Part shown: one piece after another, positions 17,360-31,337 of the stretch
Position numbering within the stretch: the stretch's first letter is position 1
Layout: the number at the start of each line of letters is the position of its first letter
Source: Pseudocolwellia sp048296855
GTDB lineage: Bacteria > Pseudomonadota > Gammaproteobacteria > Enterobacterales > Alteromonadaceae
Length of the DNA: 64,000 bases
Strand: one strand, 5' to 3'
NCBI GenBank assembly: GCA_048296855.1
Contig: CP182631.1
Position numbers and translations under genes: made by a program
Notes under the pieces: generated by a model
What the model was told of the DNA's origin: nothing
The model's input: only the letters and a program-made list of their open reading frames with translations
The model's database searches: none

Positions 17360-20188
17360 ATGAGAAATATAGAAGTTAGAGGGGCTCGTACCCATAATCT
17401 AAAAAATATTAGTTTAGATATTCCTCGCGAAAAGCTCGTTGTTATTACCGGCCTCTCAGGCTCAGGAAAATCATCATTAGCGTTTGATACTTTATATGCC
17501 GAAGGTCAACGTAGATATGTAGAGTCTTTATCGGCTTATGCGCGCCAATTTTTATCTTTAATGGAAAAGCCTGATGTTGATCATATAGAAGGGTTATCTC
17601 CAGCGATTTCTATTGAGCAAAAATCAACATCTCATAACCCACGATCAACCGTTGGAACTATTACTGAAATATACGATTACTTACGTTTATTGTATGCCCG
17701 CGTTGGTGAGCCTCGTTGTCCTACACATAACGAACCGCTTGCTGCTCAAACGGTTTCACAAATGGTAGATAAAGTACTTTCTTTAGAAGAAGGTACAAAG
17801 GTCATGGTATTAGCGCCGGTATTGCAAGGCCGCAAAGGTGAACACCTTAAATTACTCGATAATTTAGCGGCCCAAGGTTACATCCGTGCTCGCATCGATG
17901 GTGAAGTATATGATTTATCCGATCCGCCAACATTAGAGTTACATAAAAAACACACCATTGAAGTTGTGGTGGATCGCTTAAAAGTAAGAGAAGACATTCA
18001 ACTACGTTTATCTGAATCTTTTGAAACGGCACTAGCGTTAACCGCTGGTACAGCAAAAGTTGCTTTTATGGATGAACCCAATAAAGAAGAATTGTTGTTT
18101 TCAGCTAACTTTGCTTGCCCACATTGTGGTTACAGTATGCAAGAGCTTGAACCAAGACTATTCTCTTTCAACAACCCTGCAGGTGCTTGTCAAACCTGTG
18201 ATGGTTTAGGTAACCAACAATTTTTCGATGAAAATCGTGTTATTGCTAACCCAGAGTTAAGTCTTGCTGGCGGTGCTATTCGCGGTTGGGACAAACGTAA
18301 TTTTTATTATTTTCAAATGCTACAAGCATTAGCAGATCATTTTGATTTTGCTTTAGACAAACCATTTAATGAATTAGATAAAAAGCATCAAGAAATAATT
18401 TTACGTGGAAGTGGCAAACAAGAAATAGAATTTAAATACATGAACGACCGTGGCGATATTGTTATCCGAAATCATCCGTTCGAAGGTATTTTAAATAACA
18501 TGGACCGACGCTATCGTGAAACTGAATCGAATGCCGTACGTGATGAATTATCTAAATATTTAAATAGCCAACATTGTCCTGACTGTAACGGGAGTCGACT
18601 ACGTTTAGAAGCACGTAACGTTTTTGTTAATGAAACTGCCCTACCAGAAGTCGCTGAATACGCGATTGCTGACGCATTAACTTTTTTCCAAGAATTAAAT
18701 TTACCCGGTCAAAAGGGCCAAATTGCTGAAAAAATTCTTAAAGAAATTATCGATCGATTAGGATTTTTAGTTAACGTAGGTTTAAATTATCTTAACCTTT
18801 CTCGTGCTGCGGGTACTTTGTCAGGTGGTGAGGCTCAACGCATTCGTTTAGCAAGTCAAATAGGCGCTGGTTTAGTGGGCGTTATGTATGTACTTGATGA
18901 ACCTTCAATTGGTTTACATCAACGAGATAACGAACGACTACTTAAGACTTTAATTCATCTTAGAGATCTCGGTAATACGGTGATCGTAGTTGAGCATGAC
19001 GAAGATGCCATTAGAGAAGCCGACCATGTAATTGATATTGGCCCCGGTGCTGGTGTTCATGGCGGTCAGATAATTGCCGAAGGTACAGTAGACGACATAT
19101 TAGCGTGTGAAGACTCACTTACTGGTAAATACTTATCTGGCAGAGAACGTATTGAAATACCGAAACAACGCATACCTTTTGATAAAGACAATGTAGTTAA
19201 ATTAATAGGCGCAACAGGTAACAACTTAAAGAATGTAAATTTAACCATTCCAAACGGCTTGATGACTTGTGTAACAGGTGTTTCTGGCTCAGGTAAATCA
19301 ACGTTAATTAATGATACTTTATACAAACTTGCTCACATTGAATTAAACGGCGCAACCACTCAAGAACCTTCACCTTATAAAGAAATTATTGGTTTAGACT
19401 TGCTCGATAAAGTTATCGATATAGATCAAAGCCCAATAGGTAGAACACCACGTTCAAACCCTGCTACTTATACAGGAATATTTACAGCAGTAAGAGACAT
19501 CTTTGCTGCTACACAAGAAGCAAGATCTCGTGGTTATAAGCCAGGACGATTCAGCTTTAATGTTAAAGGTGGCCGTTGTGAAGCTTGTCAAGGTGACGGG
19601 CTGATCAAAGTAGAAATGCATTTTCTTCCTGATGTTTACGTACCTTGTGACGATTGTAAGAGTCAGCGCTACAACCGTGAAACCTTAGAAGTTAAATACA
19701 AAGGTAAGAATATTCATGAAGTATTGGATATGACTATCGAAGATGCTTTTGAGTTTTTTAATGCGATACCTGCTGTTAAACGTAAATTAAAAACCTTACT
19801 TGATGTAGGTTTAAGTTATATAAAACTTGGACAATCTGCCACTACACTTTCCGGTGGTGAAGCGCAACGCGTTAAGCTCGCTAAAGAATTATCTAAGCGT
19901 GATACAGGTAAAACTCTTTATATATTAGATGAACCAACAACTGGCCTGCATTTCCACGATATTAAACAATTACTACAAGTTATCCATCGCCTACGTGATC
20001 AAGGTAATACTATTGTTGTTATTGAACATAATTTAGATGTTGTGAAAACAGCCGATTGGGTTATCGACCTAGGTCCTGAAGGTGGTTCAGGCGGAGGTGA
20101 AATTTTAGTGTGTGGTACGCCTGAAGAAGTCGCCGAACACAAAACATCTCATACTGCAGGATTTCTTAAAACCTTACTTAAACAATAA
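17360..20188 (+). CDS. uvrA: Excinuclease ABC subunit A
   Basis: DNA damage sensor of nucleotide excision repair; dimers load UvrB at lesions. It has two ABC ATPase modules: Walker A GLSGSGKSSL at residues 31-40 and GVSGSGKSTL near 640, with LSGGEAQRIRLA and LSGGEAQRVKLA signatures. Zinc-binding Cys clusters are CPHC...CQTC, CPDC, and CEAC...CDDC. From the ATG at 17360 the length is 942, normal for UvrA; the frame extends ten codons further but MRNIEVRGARTHNLKNI is the usual N-terminus. No LexA box was seen between yajR and uvrA. Confidence 0.97.
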   Translation: MRNIEVRGARTHNLKNISLDIPREKLVVITGLSGSGKSSLAFDTLYAEGQRRYVESLSAYARQFLSLMEKPDVDHIEGLSPAISIEQKSTSHNPRSTVGTITEIYDYLRLLYARVGEPRCPTHNEPLAAQTVSQMVDKVLSLEEGTKVMVLAPVLQGRKGEHLKLLDNLAAQGYIRARIDGEVYDLSDPPTLELHKKHTIEVVVDRLKVREDIQLRLSESFETALALTAGTAKVAFMDEPNKEELLFSANFACPHCGYSMQELEPRLFSFNNPAGACQTCDGLGNQQFFDENRVIANPELSLAGGAIRGWDKRNFYYFQMLQALADHFDFALDKPFNELDKKHQEIILRGSGKQEIEFKYMNDRGDIVIRNHPFEGILNNMDRRYRETESNAVRDELSKYLNSQHCPDCNGSRLRLEARNVFVNETALPEVAEYAIADALTFFQELNLPGQKGQIAEKILKEIIDRLGFLVNVGLNYLNLSRAAGTLSGGEAQRIRLASQIGAGLVGVMYVLDEPSIGLHQRDNERLLKTLIHLRDLGNTVIVVEHDEDAIREADHVIDIGPGAGVHGGQIIAEGTVDDILACEDSLTGKYLSGRERIEIPKQRIPFDKDNVVKLIGATGNNLKNVNLTIPNGLMTCVTGVSGSGKSTLINDTLYKLAHIELNGATTQEPSPYKEIIGLDLLDKVIDIDQSPIGRTPRSNPATYTGIFTAVRDIFAATQEARSRGYKPGRFSFNVKGGRCEACQGDGLIKVEMHFLPDVYVPCDDCKSQRYNRETLEVKYKGKNIHEVLDMTIEDAFEFFNAIPAVKRKLKTLLDVGLSYIKLGQSATTLSGGEAQRVKLAKELSKRDTGKTLYILDEPTTGLHFHDIKQLLQVIHRLRDQGNTIVVIEHNLDVVKTADWVIDLGPEGGSGGGEILVCGTPEEVAEHKTSHTAGFLKTLLKQ

Positions 20189-20215
20189 GTTAACTAGCTG
20201 TAATTACTAAATTTT

Positions 20216-20258
20216 AAAGCCTATTATTTTTTCTTAATCGATATAAATAATAGGCTTT
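20216..20258 (+). terminator. Terminator-like hairpin after uvrA
   Basis: AAAGCCTATTATTT and AAATAATAGGCTTT form a perfect 14-bp stem with a 15-nt loop. A short T-run ends the right arm, and it lies 28 bp after the uvrA stop. Confidence 0.7.
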
Positions 20259-20418
20259 TGATATTTCAATTTCATTTAAAAATATTTAGTGGATCGTTCA
20301 AAACCTTCAAGCCTTTATACAAATTTCAGCTAATTGAGTTGAATCACTATAGCTAACTCAAAACCATCCAGTTAAGATAAGAACAACCTTTACAATGATC
20401 TAAAGAAATAATAATTAT

Positions 20419-21054
20419 ATGACTTCAAAAACAAACGCCCTGATCTATTTTTTAGCTTTTTCTAGTGGTTTTAGCATTATGGGCATTGAACTGTTAGGCG
20501 GAAGAATTCTCGCGCCATTCTTTGGTAGTAGCGTTCATATTTGGGGGAGTATTATTACCGTATTTATGTTGAGTTTATCATTCGGCTATTTAATTGGCGG
20601 TAAGCTTTCTACAAAAAATGCGTCCTTAACACGTTATGGATTAATCTTCCTTTTCGCGAGTATCACAGTTCTTCCTATCGTTTTTTTCTCCCAAGAAATT
20701 ATGGAATTTATTTTTAATCATGTTGAAGACAGTCGATACGGCTCATTACTCGCTTCAATGGTATTATTTTTTATCCCTACAATAATTCTTGGCATGATCT
20801 CACCTTATTCCGTAAGATTACTAGTAACCGATAGTGAAAAAAGTGGGCAAGTTGCTGGTATTTTATATTTTGTCAGCACACTTGGCAGCGCATTAGGCAC
20901 AATTATTACTTCCTTTTACATGGTACTCGCCTTTAATGTAAACGACATTATTTTAGGCTTTAGTTTAACCCTAGGTTTATTGGGCTTGCTAGCTATAGCT
21001 CTACATAAAAGTGCTTTTAAAAATCATATGAAAGTTTCGTCATCTGTTATTTAA
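20419..21054 (+). CDS. Membrane half of an MFS/spermidine-synthase-like pair
   Basis: A 211-residue membrane protein with about six segments. It opens with FLAFSSGFSIMGIELLGGRIL, the typical start of the membrane domain in fused 'MFS/spermidine synthase' proteins. The next gene, 23 bp downstream on the same strand, encodes a spermidine-synthase-like domain, so here the usual fusion is split in two. Transport or polyamine specificity has not been established for the family; the membrane domain probably positions the enzyme. Confidence 0.75.
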   Translation: MTSKTNALIYFLAFSSGFSIMGIELLGGRILAPFFGSSVHIWGSIITVFMLSLSFGYLIGGKLSTKNASLTRYGLIFLFASITVLPIVFFSQEIMEFIFNHVEDSRYGSLLASMVLFFIPTIILGMISPYSVRLLVTDSEKSGQVAGILYFVSTLGSALGTIITSFYMVLAFNVNDIILGFSLTLGLLGLLAIALHKSAFKNHMKVSSSVI

Positions 21055-21077
21055 TAAAACAAAAAATAGAGAATACT

Positions 21078-21965
21078 ATGTTCAAATATTTAAGCCTTAT
21101 CGTATTAATATTATTACCCTTTACGAGTTTTTCAAAAGTCATTCATAGTGAACGATCGCTATACCGTAATATCATTGTTGATGAAAACGGAAATAAACGC
21201 TGTTTAAAATTCAATACTAAAAGTAGTAAAACTAATCAAAGTTGTATATTTAAAGATGATCCACAAAAGCTCGTTTTTAACTATGCCAAACTCGTGTTTT
21301 CAAGTTTATTGATGATAGATGATCCTAAAAAAGTATTAATTATTGGCCTAGGTGGCGGAACACTTTCTAATACCATACATCAACTTTATCCCGATGCTTA
21401 TATTGATAATATTGAAATAGATCCCGCTGTAACTAATGTTGCTAGAGAATATTTCAGCTTTTTTGAAAACGATAAAATAACAGCAACTACTCAAGATGGG
21501 CGTATATTTATCAAACGAGCAAAATTAAAAAAACAAAAATACGATTGGATAATTTTAGATGCTTTTAATGGTGACTATATTCCTGAACATTTGTTAACAA
21601 AGGAATTTTTTGAAGAAACAAAAAATATCTTATCCCCTAACGGAATAATTTCAGCCAATACCTTCTCTATTAGTAAATTATATTTTCACGAATCTGCGAC
21701 TTACTACGATGTATTTGGAGACTTTATTAATGTAAGTAATAAAAAGAACAGTAATAGAATAATACTGGCTGGCTATACCGAACAACCAAGTGATGAAGTT
21801 ATAAAAGCTAGAGTAGAAAAACTCTATCCATTACTCAAACCCTTTGATATAGATATTAGAGAAATAAGAAGTAATATGATATCTACTAAAGACAATATTG
21901 ATTGGCCTGAAGATACTAAAGTACTAACAGATCAATATTCTCCTGCTAACTTACTTAATTTATAA
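21078..21965 (+). CDS. Spermidine-synthase-like (SAM-fold) protein with an export signal
   Basis: 295 residues. The first ~20 form a signal peptide (MFKYLSLIVLILLPFTSFS). The enzyme domain carries the nucleotide motif LIIGLGGGTLSNTI, the acidic strand end NIEIDPAVTNVA and the later DWIILDAFNGDYIPEHLL, in the same order as in SpeE. True SpeE has GGGDG and a catalytic Asp in a DSTDP-like loop; the loop here is LDAFNGD, so substrate use may differ. An exported SAM-fold enzyme has no obvious source of cofactor in the periplasm. It is operonic with the membrane gene upstream. Confidence 0.75.
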   Translation: MFKYLSLIVLILLPFTSFSKVIHSERSLYRNIIVDENGNKRCLKFNTKSSKTNQSCIFKDDPQKLVFNYAKLVFSSLLMIDDPKKVLIIGLGGGTLSNTIHQLYPDAYIDNIEIDPAVTNVAREYFSFFENDKITATTQDGRIFIKRAKLKKQKYDWIILDAFNGDYIPEHLLTKEFFEETKNILSPNGIISANTFSISKLYFHESATYYDVFGDFINVSNKKNSNRIILAGYTEQPSDEVIKARVEKLYPLLKPFDIDIREIRSNMISTKDNIDWPEDTKVLTDQYSPANLLNL

Positions 21966-22008
21966 ACAAAATTTCATATTCATTTAATCAAAGATCAAAA
22001 AATAAATA

Positions 22009-22035
22009 TTAGGCCTTCATTAGCCGAAGGTCTAA
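22009..22035 (+). terminator. Weak hairpin upstream of prpE
   Basis: TTAGGCCTTC and GAAGGTCTAA pair with one mismatch around a 7-nt loop after the spermidine-synthase-like gene. There is no T-run, so it is at best a weak terminator. Confidence 0.35.
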
Positions 22036-22094
22036 TAGAGAATTTACCTTTCAAGTTTTAAACTGGTTATTATCTATCCAACAAGGTAAGAACC

Positions 22095-23972
22095 ATGAGC
22101 TATCAAGAAGAATATAATCTATCAAGTAATGATCCTACTGCTTTCTGGAAAAAACAAGCTGACGATATACAGTGGATTAAAAAACCAAAAATAATATTGT
22201 CAAAAAATAATGATGGCAATTACCAATGGTTTGAAGATGGCAAACTCAATACTTCTTATCTCGCTTTGGATTATCATATAGAACAAGGCAACGGACATAC
22301 GCTTGCTTTAATCTACGACTCACCGGTTACCAATACCAAACAACAATTTACCTATAATGAGCTAAAACACGAAGTTGCTAAATTTGCATCTGTACTAAAA
22401 AATAAAAATATAAAAAAAGGTGATCGTGTTTTAATTTACATGCCCATGATCCCTCAAGCTGCCATAGCTATGTTAGCTTGCGCAAGAATAGGCGCTATTC
22501 ATTCGGTTGTGTTTGGTGGCTTTGCGCCACATGAATTAGCCATCAGGATAGATGATGCGCAACCTAAAGTTATTATTTCTGCTAGTTGCGGTGTAGAAAT
22601 TACCAAAGTTATTCCTTATAAGCCTATGATCGATAAAGCAATTGACTTAGCTGACTTCAAACCCACTTCTTGCATCATTTTTCAACGGGACTTAATCGAG
22701 GCTAACTTAATTGATGGCAGAGACTACTCATGGTCTAAGTTAATGGAAAATGCAATAGAAGCCGAACCTGTAGCAGTAAATGCCACTGATCCTCTCTATA
22801 TTCTCTACACATCGGGAACAACAGGTAAACCTAAAGGTGTTGTGCGCGATAATGGCTCACATGCCGTTGCAATGAAATACAGTATGAAAGCTATATACGA
22901 TATTAATAAAGGCGAAGTATTTTGGGCTGCTTCAGATGTAGGCTGGGTTGTTGGACATTCATATATCGTCTACGCACCATTAATAGCGGGCTGTACAACC
23001 GTTCTTTTTGAAGGTAAACCAGTATTCACTCCTGATGCTGGAACATTCTGGCGAGTTTGCGAAGAATATAAGGTAAAAGCATTATTTAGCGCTCCAACGG
23101 CTTTCAGAGCAATATGTAAAGAAGACCCTAATGCTGACCTCATTCACCAATATGATTTATCTAAATTAGAACGCTTATATCTAGCTGGAGAACGTTTAGA
23201 CCCCGCCACTTACGAATGGTTAAAAAATAAAACTAAACTACCTGTAATTGACCATTGGTGGCAAACCGAAACAGGCTGGGCAATAGCTTCAATCCCTTAT
23301 GGTATAGAACAAAAAACAACTAAATCAGGGTCAGCTGGATTAGCAACTCCTGGATATAATATAAAAGTAGTTGATGGTTCAGGTAATGAATTAACGAAAG
23401 GCGAAGAAGGAAATATAGCGATTAAATTACCTTTACCTCCTGGCTGTTTATCAACTATTTGGAAAAATGCAGATAGATTTAAAGATGGCTATCTAAAGGC
23501 TTTCCCTGGTTATTATGTTACAGGCGATAGTGGTTATATAGATAGCGAAAATTATTTATACATTATGGGTCGCACAGACGACATTATTAACGTTGCAGGT
23601 CATAGAATGTCGACTGGAGAGATGGAAGAAGTCATCTCAAATCATTTTGCGATTGCAGAATGTGCAGTTATTGGAGGCCATTGTCCTATAAAAGGTCAAA
23701 TTCCTACTGCATTAGTGGTAGTTAAAAATAATATTAGTTTATCTAACGCTGATCTAGAACTAGAGCTAAAACAAGCAATACGAGAACAAATTGGGCCTAT
23801 CGCAAGCCTAAAAGCAGTGTATATAGTGGAACGATTACCTAAAACAAGATCGGGAAAAATATTAAGAAAAACCATAAGACAAATTGTCGATGGCGAAGAA
23901 TATCAAATGCCTTCAACCATCGATGATCCTAATGTCTTAGACGAGTTGCAACTATTATTAAGCGCGGCATAA
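22095..23972 (+). CDS. prpE: Propionyl-CoA synthetase (propionate-CoA ligase)
   Basis: Activates propionate, and less well acetate, to the CoA ester through an acyl-adenylate. The 625 residues begin with MSYQEEYN...FWKKQA, typical of PrpE/ACSS3. The adenylation core A3 motif is YTSGTTGKPKGVV, and the acceptor Lys motif is TRSGKILRKTIRQ near the C-terminus, which GNAT-type acetylation can silence. AAGGTAAG precedes the ATG. The methylcitrate genes prpB/C/D are not adjacent, so here prpE stands alone. Confidence 0.9.
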   Translation: MSYQEEYNLSSNDPTAFWKKQADDIQWIKKPKIILSKNNDGNYQWFEDGKLNTSYLALDYHIEQGNGHTLALIYDSPVTNTKQQFTYNELKHEVAKFASVLKNKNIKKGDRVLIYMPMIPQAAIAMLACARIGAIHSVVFGGFAPHELAIRIDDAQPKVIISASCGVEITKVIPYKPMIDKAIDLADFKPTSCIIFQRDLIEANLIDGRDYSWSKLMENAIEAEPVAVNATDPLYILYTSGTTGKPKGVVRDNGSHAVAMKYSMKAIYDINKGEVFWAASDVGWVVGHSYIVYAPLIAGCTTVLFEGKPVFTPDAGTFWRVCEEYKVKALFSAPTAFRAICKEDPNADLIHQYDLSKLERLYLAGERLDPATYEWLKNKTKLPVIDHWWQTETGWAIASIPYGIEQKTTKSGSAGLATPGYNIKVVDGSGNELTKGEEGNIAIKLPLPPGCLSTIWKNADRFKDGYLKAFPGYYVTGDSGYIDSENYLYIMGRTDDIINVAGHRMSTGEMEEVISNHFAIAECAVIGGHCPIKGQIPTALVVVKNNISLSNADLELELKQAIREQIGPIASLKAVYIVERLPKTRSGKILRKTIRQIVDGEEYQMPSTIDDPNVLDELQLLLSAA

Positions 23973-24017
23973 ACATAATATTTTAAACTGAATTTAACAA
24001 TGACAGTGGATGTCAGG

Positions 24018-24908
24018 TTATTTTTTTAACGATAACTTATTACGCGTTTGAGACTTTTTAGAAGAAGCTGATTTCTTAGAAGTAAATTTTAGTGCTTTGG
24101 TATCTACTTTAGTCATTATTTTGGTTTCATCTTCGACTTTAAAATCAGCTTTAGGAGCTGAAGTATCTCTAGCCGTTTTCGATGATCCAGCCACTGCAGA
24201 ATTAATCTCATTCATTTCAGATGTTGAAAGATAACGCCATTCACCACTTTTAAGATCACCTAATTCAACACTCATAATACGAGAACGTTTAAGAGTTTGA
24301 ACTTCGTAATCTAAATATTCACACATGCGGCGAATTTGTCTGTTCAATCCTTGGGTTAGTATGATTTTAAATACATACTTACTCACTACAGTGACAATAC
24401 AAGGTTTACTTATAGTACCCAGTATAGGAACACCTTTAGACATTCGTTCAATAAACCTCTCACTGATAGGTTTATCAACACTCACAATATATTCTTTGTC
24501 GTGAGCATTCTCTGCTCTTAAAATTTTGTTAACTATATCTCCGTCACTTGTCAGAAATATCAAACCCTCTGAAGGTTTATCTAAACGCCCGATAGGGAAA
24601 ATTCTTTTTTTATGACCAATAGCATCAATAATGTTGCCACGAACATGAGATTCAGTAGTACAAGTAATTCCAACAGGTTTATTATAAGCAATATAGATAC
24701 GGTCAGATTTATTTTTAGCAACTTGTTCAACGATATGGCCATTTACACGAACTTCGTCATGAGAGGCAACCTTGGTACCTAATTCAGGTATTTTTCCATT
24801 GATAGTTACACGACCTTTCTCGATAAGTTTATCCGCCTCTCGTCTTGAACAGAAACCAGAATCACTAATATATTTATTGAGGCGCTTTAGATCTTCAGAC
24901 ACAAACAA
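24018..24908 (-). CDS. rluF: 23S rRNA pseudouridine synthase, RluF type
   Basis: Predicted to isomerise uridine 2604 (E. coli numbering) in 23S rRNA, and sometimes U2605. The order is an S4 RNA-binding domain (about residues 8-55, LNKYISDSGFCSRREADKLI) and an RsuA-family catalytic domain with the Asp in GRLDKPSEGL (D110) and the RQIRRMCEYLDYEV motif. The last ~60 residues are a Lys/Ser-rich basic extension, probably for RNA contact. It lies about 160 bp from the 3' end of the rRNA operon. Confidence 0.88.
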   Translation of the reverse strand: MFVSEDLKRLNKYISDSGFCSRREADKLIEKGRVTINGKIPELGTKVASHDEVRVNGHIVEQVAKNKSDRIYIAYNKPVGITCTTESHVRGNIIDAIGHKKRIFPIGRLDKPSEGLIFLTSDGDIVNKILRAENAHDKEYIVSVDKPISERFIERMSKGVPILGTISKPCIVTVVSKYVFKIILTQGLNRQIRRMCEYLDYEVQTLKRSRIMSVELGDLKSGEWRYLSTSEMNEINSAVAGSSKTARDTSAPKADFKVEDETKIMTKVDTKALKFTSKKSASSKKSQTRNKLSLKK

Positions 24909-24969
24909 ACCTTTAAGAAAAAAATCAAAAACATATTATACATCAGTTACAACATAAGTAGAGAAAGTT

Positions 24970-25022
24970 ATATACACGTTACCAATCAAGCGCTTCTTCG
25001 ATGGGCCTAAAAACAATGTATG
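24970..25022 (+). repeat. Partial copy of a dispersed repeat (copy C)
   Basis: About 50 bp beginning ATATACACGTTACCAATCAAG and continuing CGCTTCTTCGATGG then CTAAAAACAATG. It matches the end of the repeat at 42300-42518 (read on the minus strand) and the terminal repeat of the 54561-54915 element. Only this end is present. It sits between rluF and the rRNA terminator. Confidence 0.7.
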
Positions 25023-25065
25023 TTCGACCTTGGAACGACTGCTGCAATGTTTAACACCAGACAGC

Positions 25066-25096
25066 AAAAAGCCCGACTCTTTCGAATCGGGCTTTT
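25066..25096 (-). terminator. rRNA operon terminator
   Basis: AAAAGCCCGA and TCGGGCTTTT form a perfect 10-bp GC-rich stem. On the minus strand it is followed by TTTTT, and it lies about 10 bp past the 5S gene. Confidence 0.9.
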
Positions 25097-25105
25097 CTTA
25101 ATGAG

Positions 25106-25223
25106 AAGCCTAGCAATGTCCTACTCTCACATGGGAACTCCCACACTACCATCGGCGCTAATGCATTTCACTTCTGAGTTCGGAATGGGATCAGGTGGGT
25201 CTACATCGCTATTGTCGCTAGAC
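25106..25223 (-). rRNA. rrf: 5S ribosomal RNA
   Basis: On the minus strand the gene reads from TGTCTAGCGACAATAGCGAT through the conserved CCGAACTCAGAAGTGAAA to GGACATTGCTAGGC, the normal 5S core and closing helix, about 118 nt. It is the last gene of the rRNA operon. Ends were set by the pairing of the two termini and may be off by a few bases. Confidence 0.93.
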
Positions 25224-25347
25224 AAAAAAGGTCAATCTTGAAAGCCTTTCAACAAAAATTATTTTCATTGAACTATAAATACGTTTTAATCTCTTATTCG
25301 CACATGTGTACGTGTCACTCATAGAGTGTGTCAAACTTCATACAAAA

Positions 25348-25363
25348 CTATTTAGGTGTTGTA

Positions 25364-25371
<8 letters not shown>
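25348..25371. other. 23S precursor processing stem, 3' strand
   Basis: ACTATTTAGGTGTTGTATGGTTAAG can pair with CTTAACCATACAACC plus CTAAATAGT at 28247-28270, with a one-base bulge. This is the long stem closing pre-23S rRNA that RNase III cuts. Confidence 0.75.
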
Positions 25372-28246
<2,875 letters not shown>

Positions 28247-28253
<7 letters not shown>

Positions 28254-28270
28254 ATACAACCCTAAATAGT
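28247..28270. other. 23S precursor processing stem, 5' strand
   Basis: This is the partner of 25348-25371. Together they close the pre-23S rRNA. Confidence 0.75.
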
Positions 28271-28805
28271 CTCGAAAGAATATTAAGTACACCGTGGTGA
28301 CTAAACCACAGTAATTGTAAAGTCTGACATTTTCACGCACACATTGTGTGTCTTGAATAAGAGTTGATATATTCTTACGAATATATCGGGTTGATAGCGT
28401 CTCCGAGGAGGAGCCACTATCACCATCATCACTTCCCGATAAAAGAAGTAACAATAGCTTGGTATTTATACGTTACAAACAACAGCGCGACACCGTTGAA
28501 TGCTATATAAATACCGGTATTTATATCAGCTTTCCAGATTGTTAAAGAACTTAATCTCAGCACGCATTCGGCTAAAATTTTGGTTTGACCTCCACGGATG
28601 GAGGAAAATCCGAGAAACGTACGGAACGTTTCCGGTAAAAAACCAAATCTAAACCATCTCGTTAAACGTTGAGATACGTTAAATTTGGTCTCTATTCTTT
28701 CTTTGAAGAAGTATCCTACTGTAATTTACATTTTCACAAGGCCTTTAATGATGACGTTTAATCTTCTTTAAACGCTTTGTTAAATAACGCAGTAGAAATT
28801 TAAAT
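28271..28805 (-). other. Internal transcribed spacer between tRNA-Ile and 23S
   Basis: 535 bp, transcribed. It has several small hairpins, among them CCTCC(A)CGGA(T)GGAGG near 28590 and ATCTC...GAGAT near 28665, and a boxA-like site at 28539-28550. No tRNA-Ala gene or tRNA-Ala fragment is found, although this spacer commonly holds one after tRNA-Ile. Confidence 0.7.
28539..28550 (-). promoter_or_regulatory. boxA antitermination site of the 23S leader
   Basis: Minus-strand GTTCTTTAACAA matches the NusB/NusE boxA consensus (E. coli TGCTCTTTAACAA). Its place upstream of 23S is the usual one. Confidence 0.7.
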
Positions 28806-28882
<77 letters not shown>

Positions 28883-28925
28883 ATTGTATAGAATCCAAAG
28901 CTAGATGTTGGACTTCTTCTTTTTT

Positions 28926-28952
28926 GTTATCAGGCAATTTGTGTGAACACTC
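28926..28952. other. 16S precursor processing stem, 3' strand
   Basis: A 27-nt stretch complementary, with one mismatch, to 30782-30808 on the far side of the 16S gene. It forms the long stem that RNase III cuts to release pre-16S rRNA. Confidence 0.85.
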
Positions 28953-29044
28953 TTGGTACAGGATGTACCTGTGTCGATTAGCCACGGATGGCAAATAATC
29001 GACCTAAATAAATCTTATACCCATTAAAACGTTTTACTTCAAGA

Positions 29045-30587
<1,543 letters not shown>

Positions 30588-30781
30588 TAAATCGTTTGTG
30601 CATCTTGCGATGCTGCTCAATGAATTCTGTCGTGTTACTAACCGAAGTCAGTAACTACATAAAACGTACAATCTAATCAAAGATTAAATTATACTTTTTT
30701 GTGTGACATCAACATAAGCTGTTTTACGTCTTTCTTATTACCTAAGTAATAAAACCGACTATGTAAAATCAATCTTAATGT

Positions 30782-30808
30782 GAGTGTTCACACAAATTGC
30801 ATGATAAC
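30782..30808. other. 16S precursor processing stem, 5' strand
   Basis: Partner of 28926-28952; 26 of 27 bases pair. Confidence 0.85.
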
Positions 30809-30906
30809 TAATTTTTAAAGAAAGGCTTCTTTTTATAAAAGAAGCAAGAGGTTAATCGCATTCGTTAAGCTCTTGTGCTGCAGGCCTTGCCTGAAGCGAG
30901 ATGCGC

Positions 30907-30934
30907 ATTCTACGCGTCTCAGTTTTGATGTCAA
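30907..30934 (-). promoter_or_regulatory. rRNA promoter P2
   Basis: On the minus strand a consensus -35 TTGACA, a 16-bp spacer, and -10 TAGAAT followed by a GC-rich GCGC discriminator, as expected for a ppGpp-controlled rRNA promoter. AT-rich sequence lies upstream. Confidence 0.85.
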
Positions 30935-31100
30935 CAACTTTTTGAAATTCTTTTTAAAAGATTTTAAAAGTTATCTTTCGTTTAATTCGTCAATTAAGCC
31001 TAACTAAACCTATCAAAACGTCCACTTCGCTGTCCTTATTCTGTGAACTCAGTATTTCCTATACTTACCTTCTCTGGGTTTCCCTGAAGAAGTGGAGCGC

Positions 31101-31128
31101 ATTCTAACGATCTTTTCTGTCCACGCAA
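31101..31128 (-). promoter_or_regulatory. rRNA promoter P1
   Basis: On the minus strand -35 TTGCGT, a 16-bp spacer, -10 TAGAAT and a GCGC discriminator, identical to P2 over TAGAATGCGC. T-rich runs (A-tracts on the minus strand) directly upstream resemble UP elements. Confidence 0.7.
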
Positions 31129-31337
31129 GCTTTTTTTGTTCTTTTTTCTCTTTTTTCGTTTGTTTGATTTATATTTGAACTATTTGATTATTTATGAGAC
31201 TAACCTTGTAGGATCTTTGATTATCCTGTAAATTTTATGGTGTAGATAATCTGAAAGTTTTACGAAAAAATAATGGAATGTTTATTTAGCTTTAGGTTCA
31301 TTTATAGTGTTATTCACATAGTTAATAGGCATTAATA

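Larger units (their letters stand above)
30588..31337 (-). other. rRNA operon leader and promoter region
   Basis: 750 bp with no protein gene. From the 16S outwards it holds the 5' processing strand, a boxA-like TTCTTTAAAAA, and two promoters, each with a TAGAATGCGC -10/discriminator. A/T tracts that can act as UP elements lie behind each promoter. The far end (31200-31337) is the promoter region of the divergent repeat protein. Confidence 0.75.
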
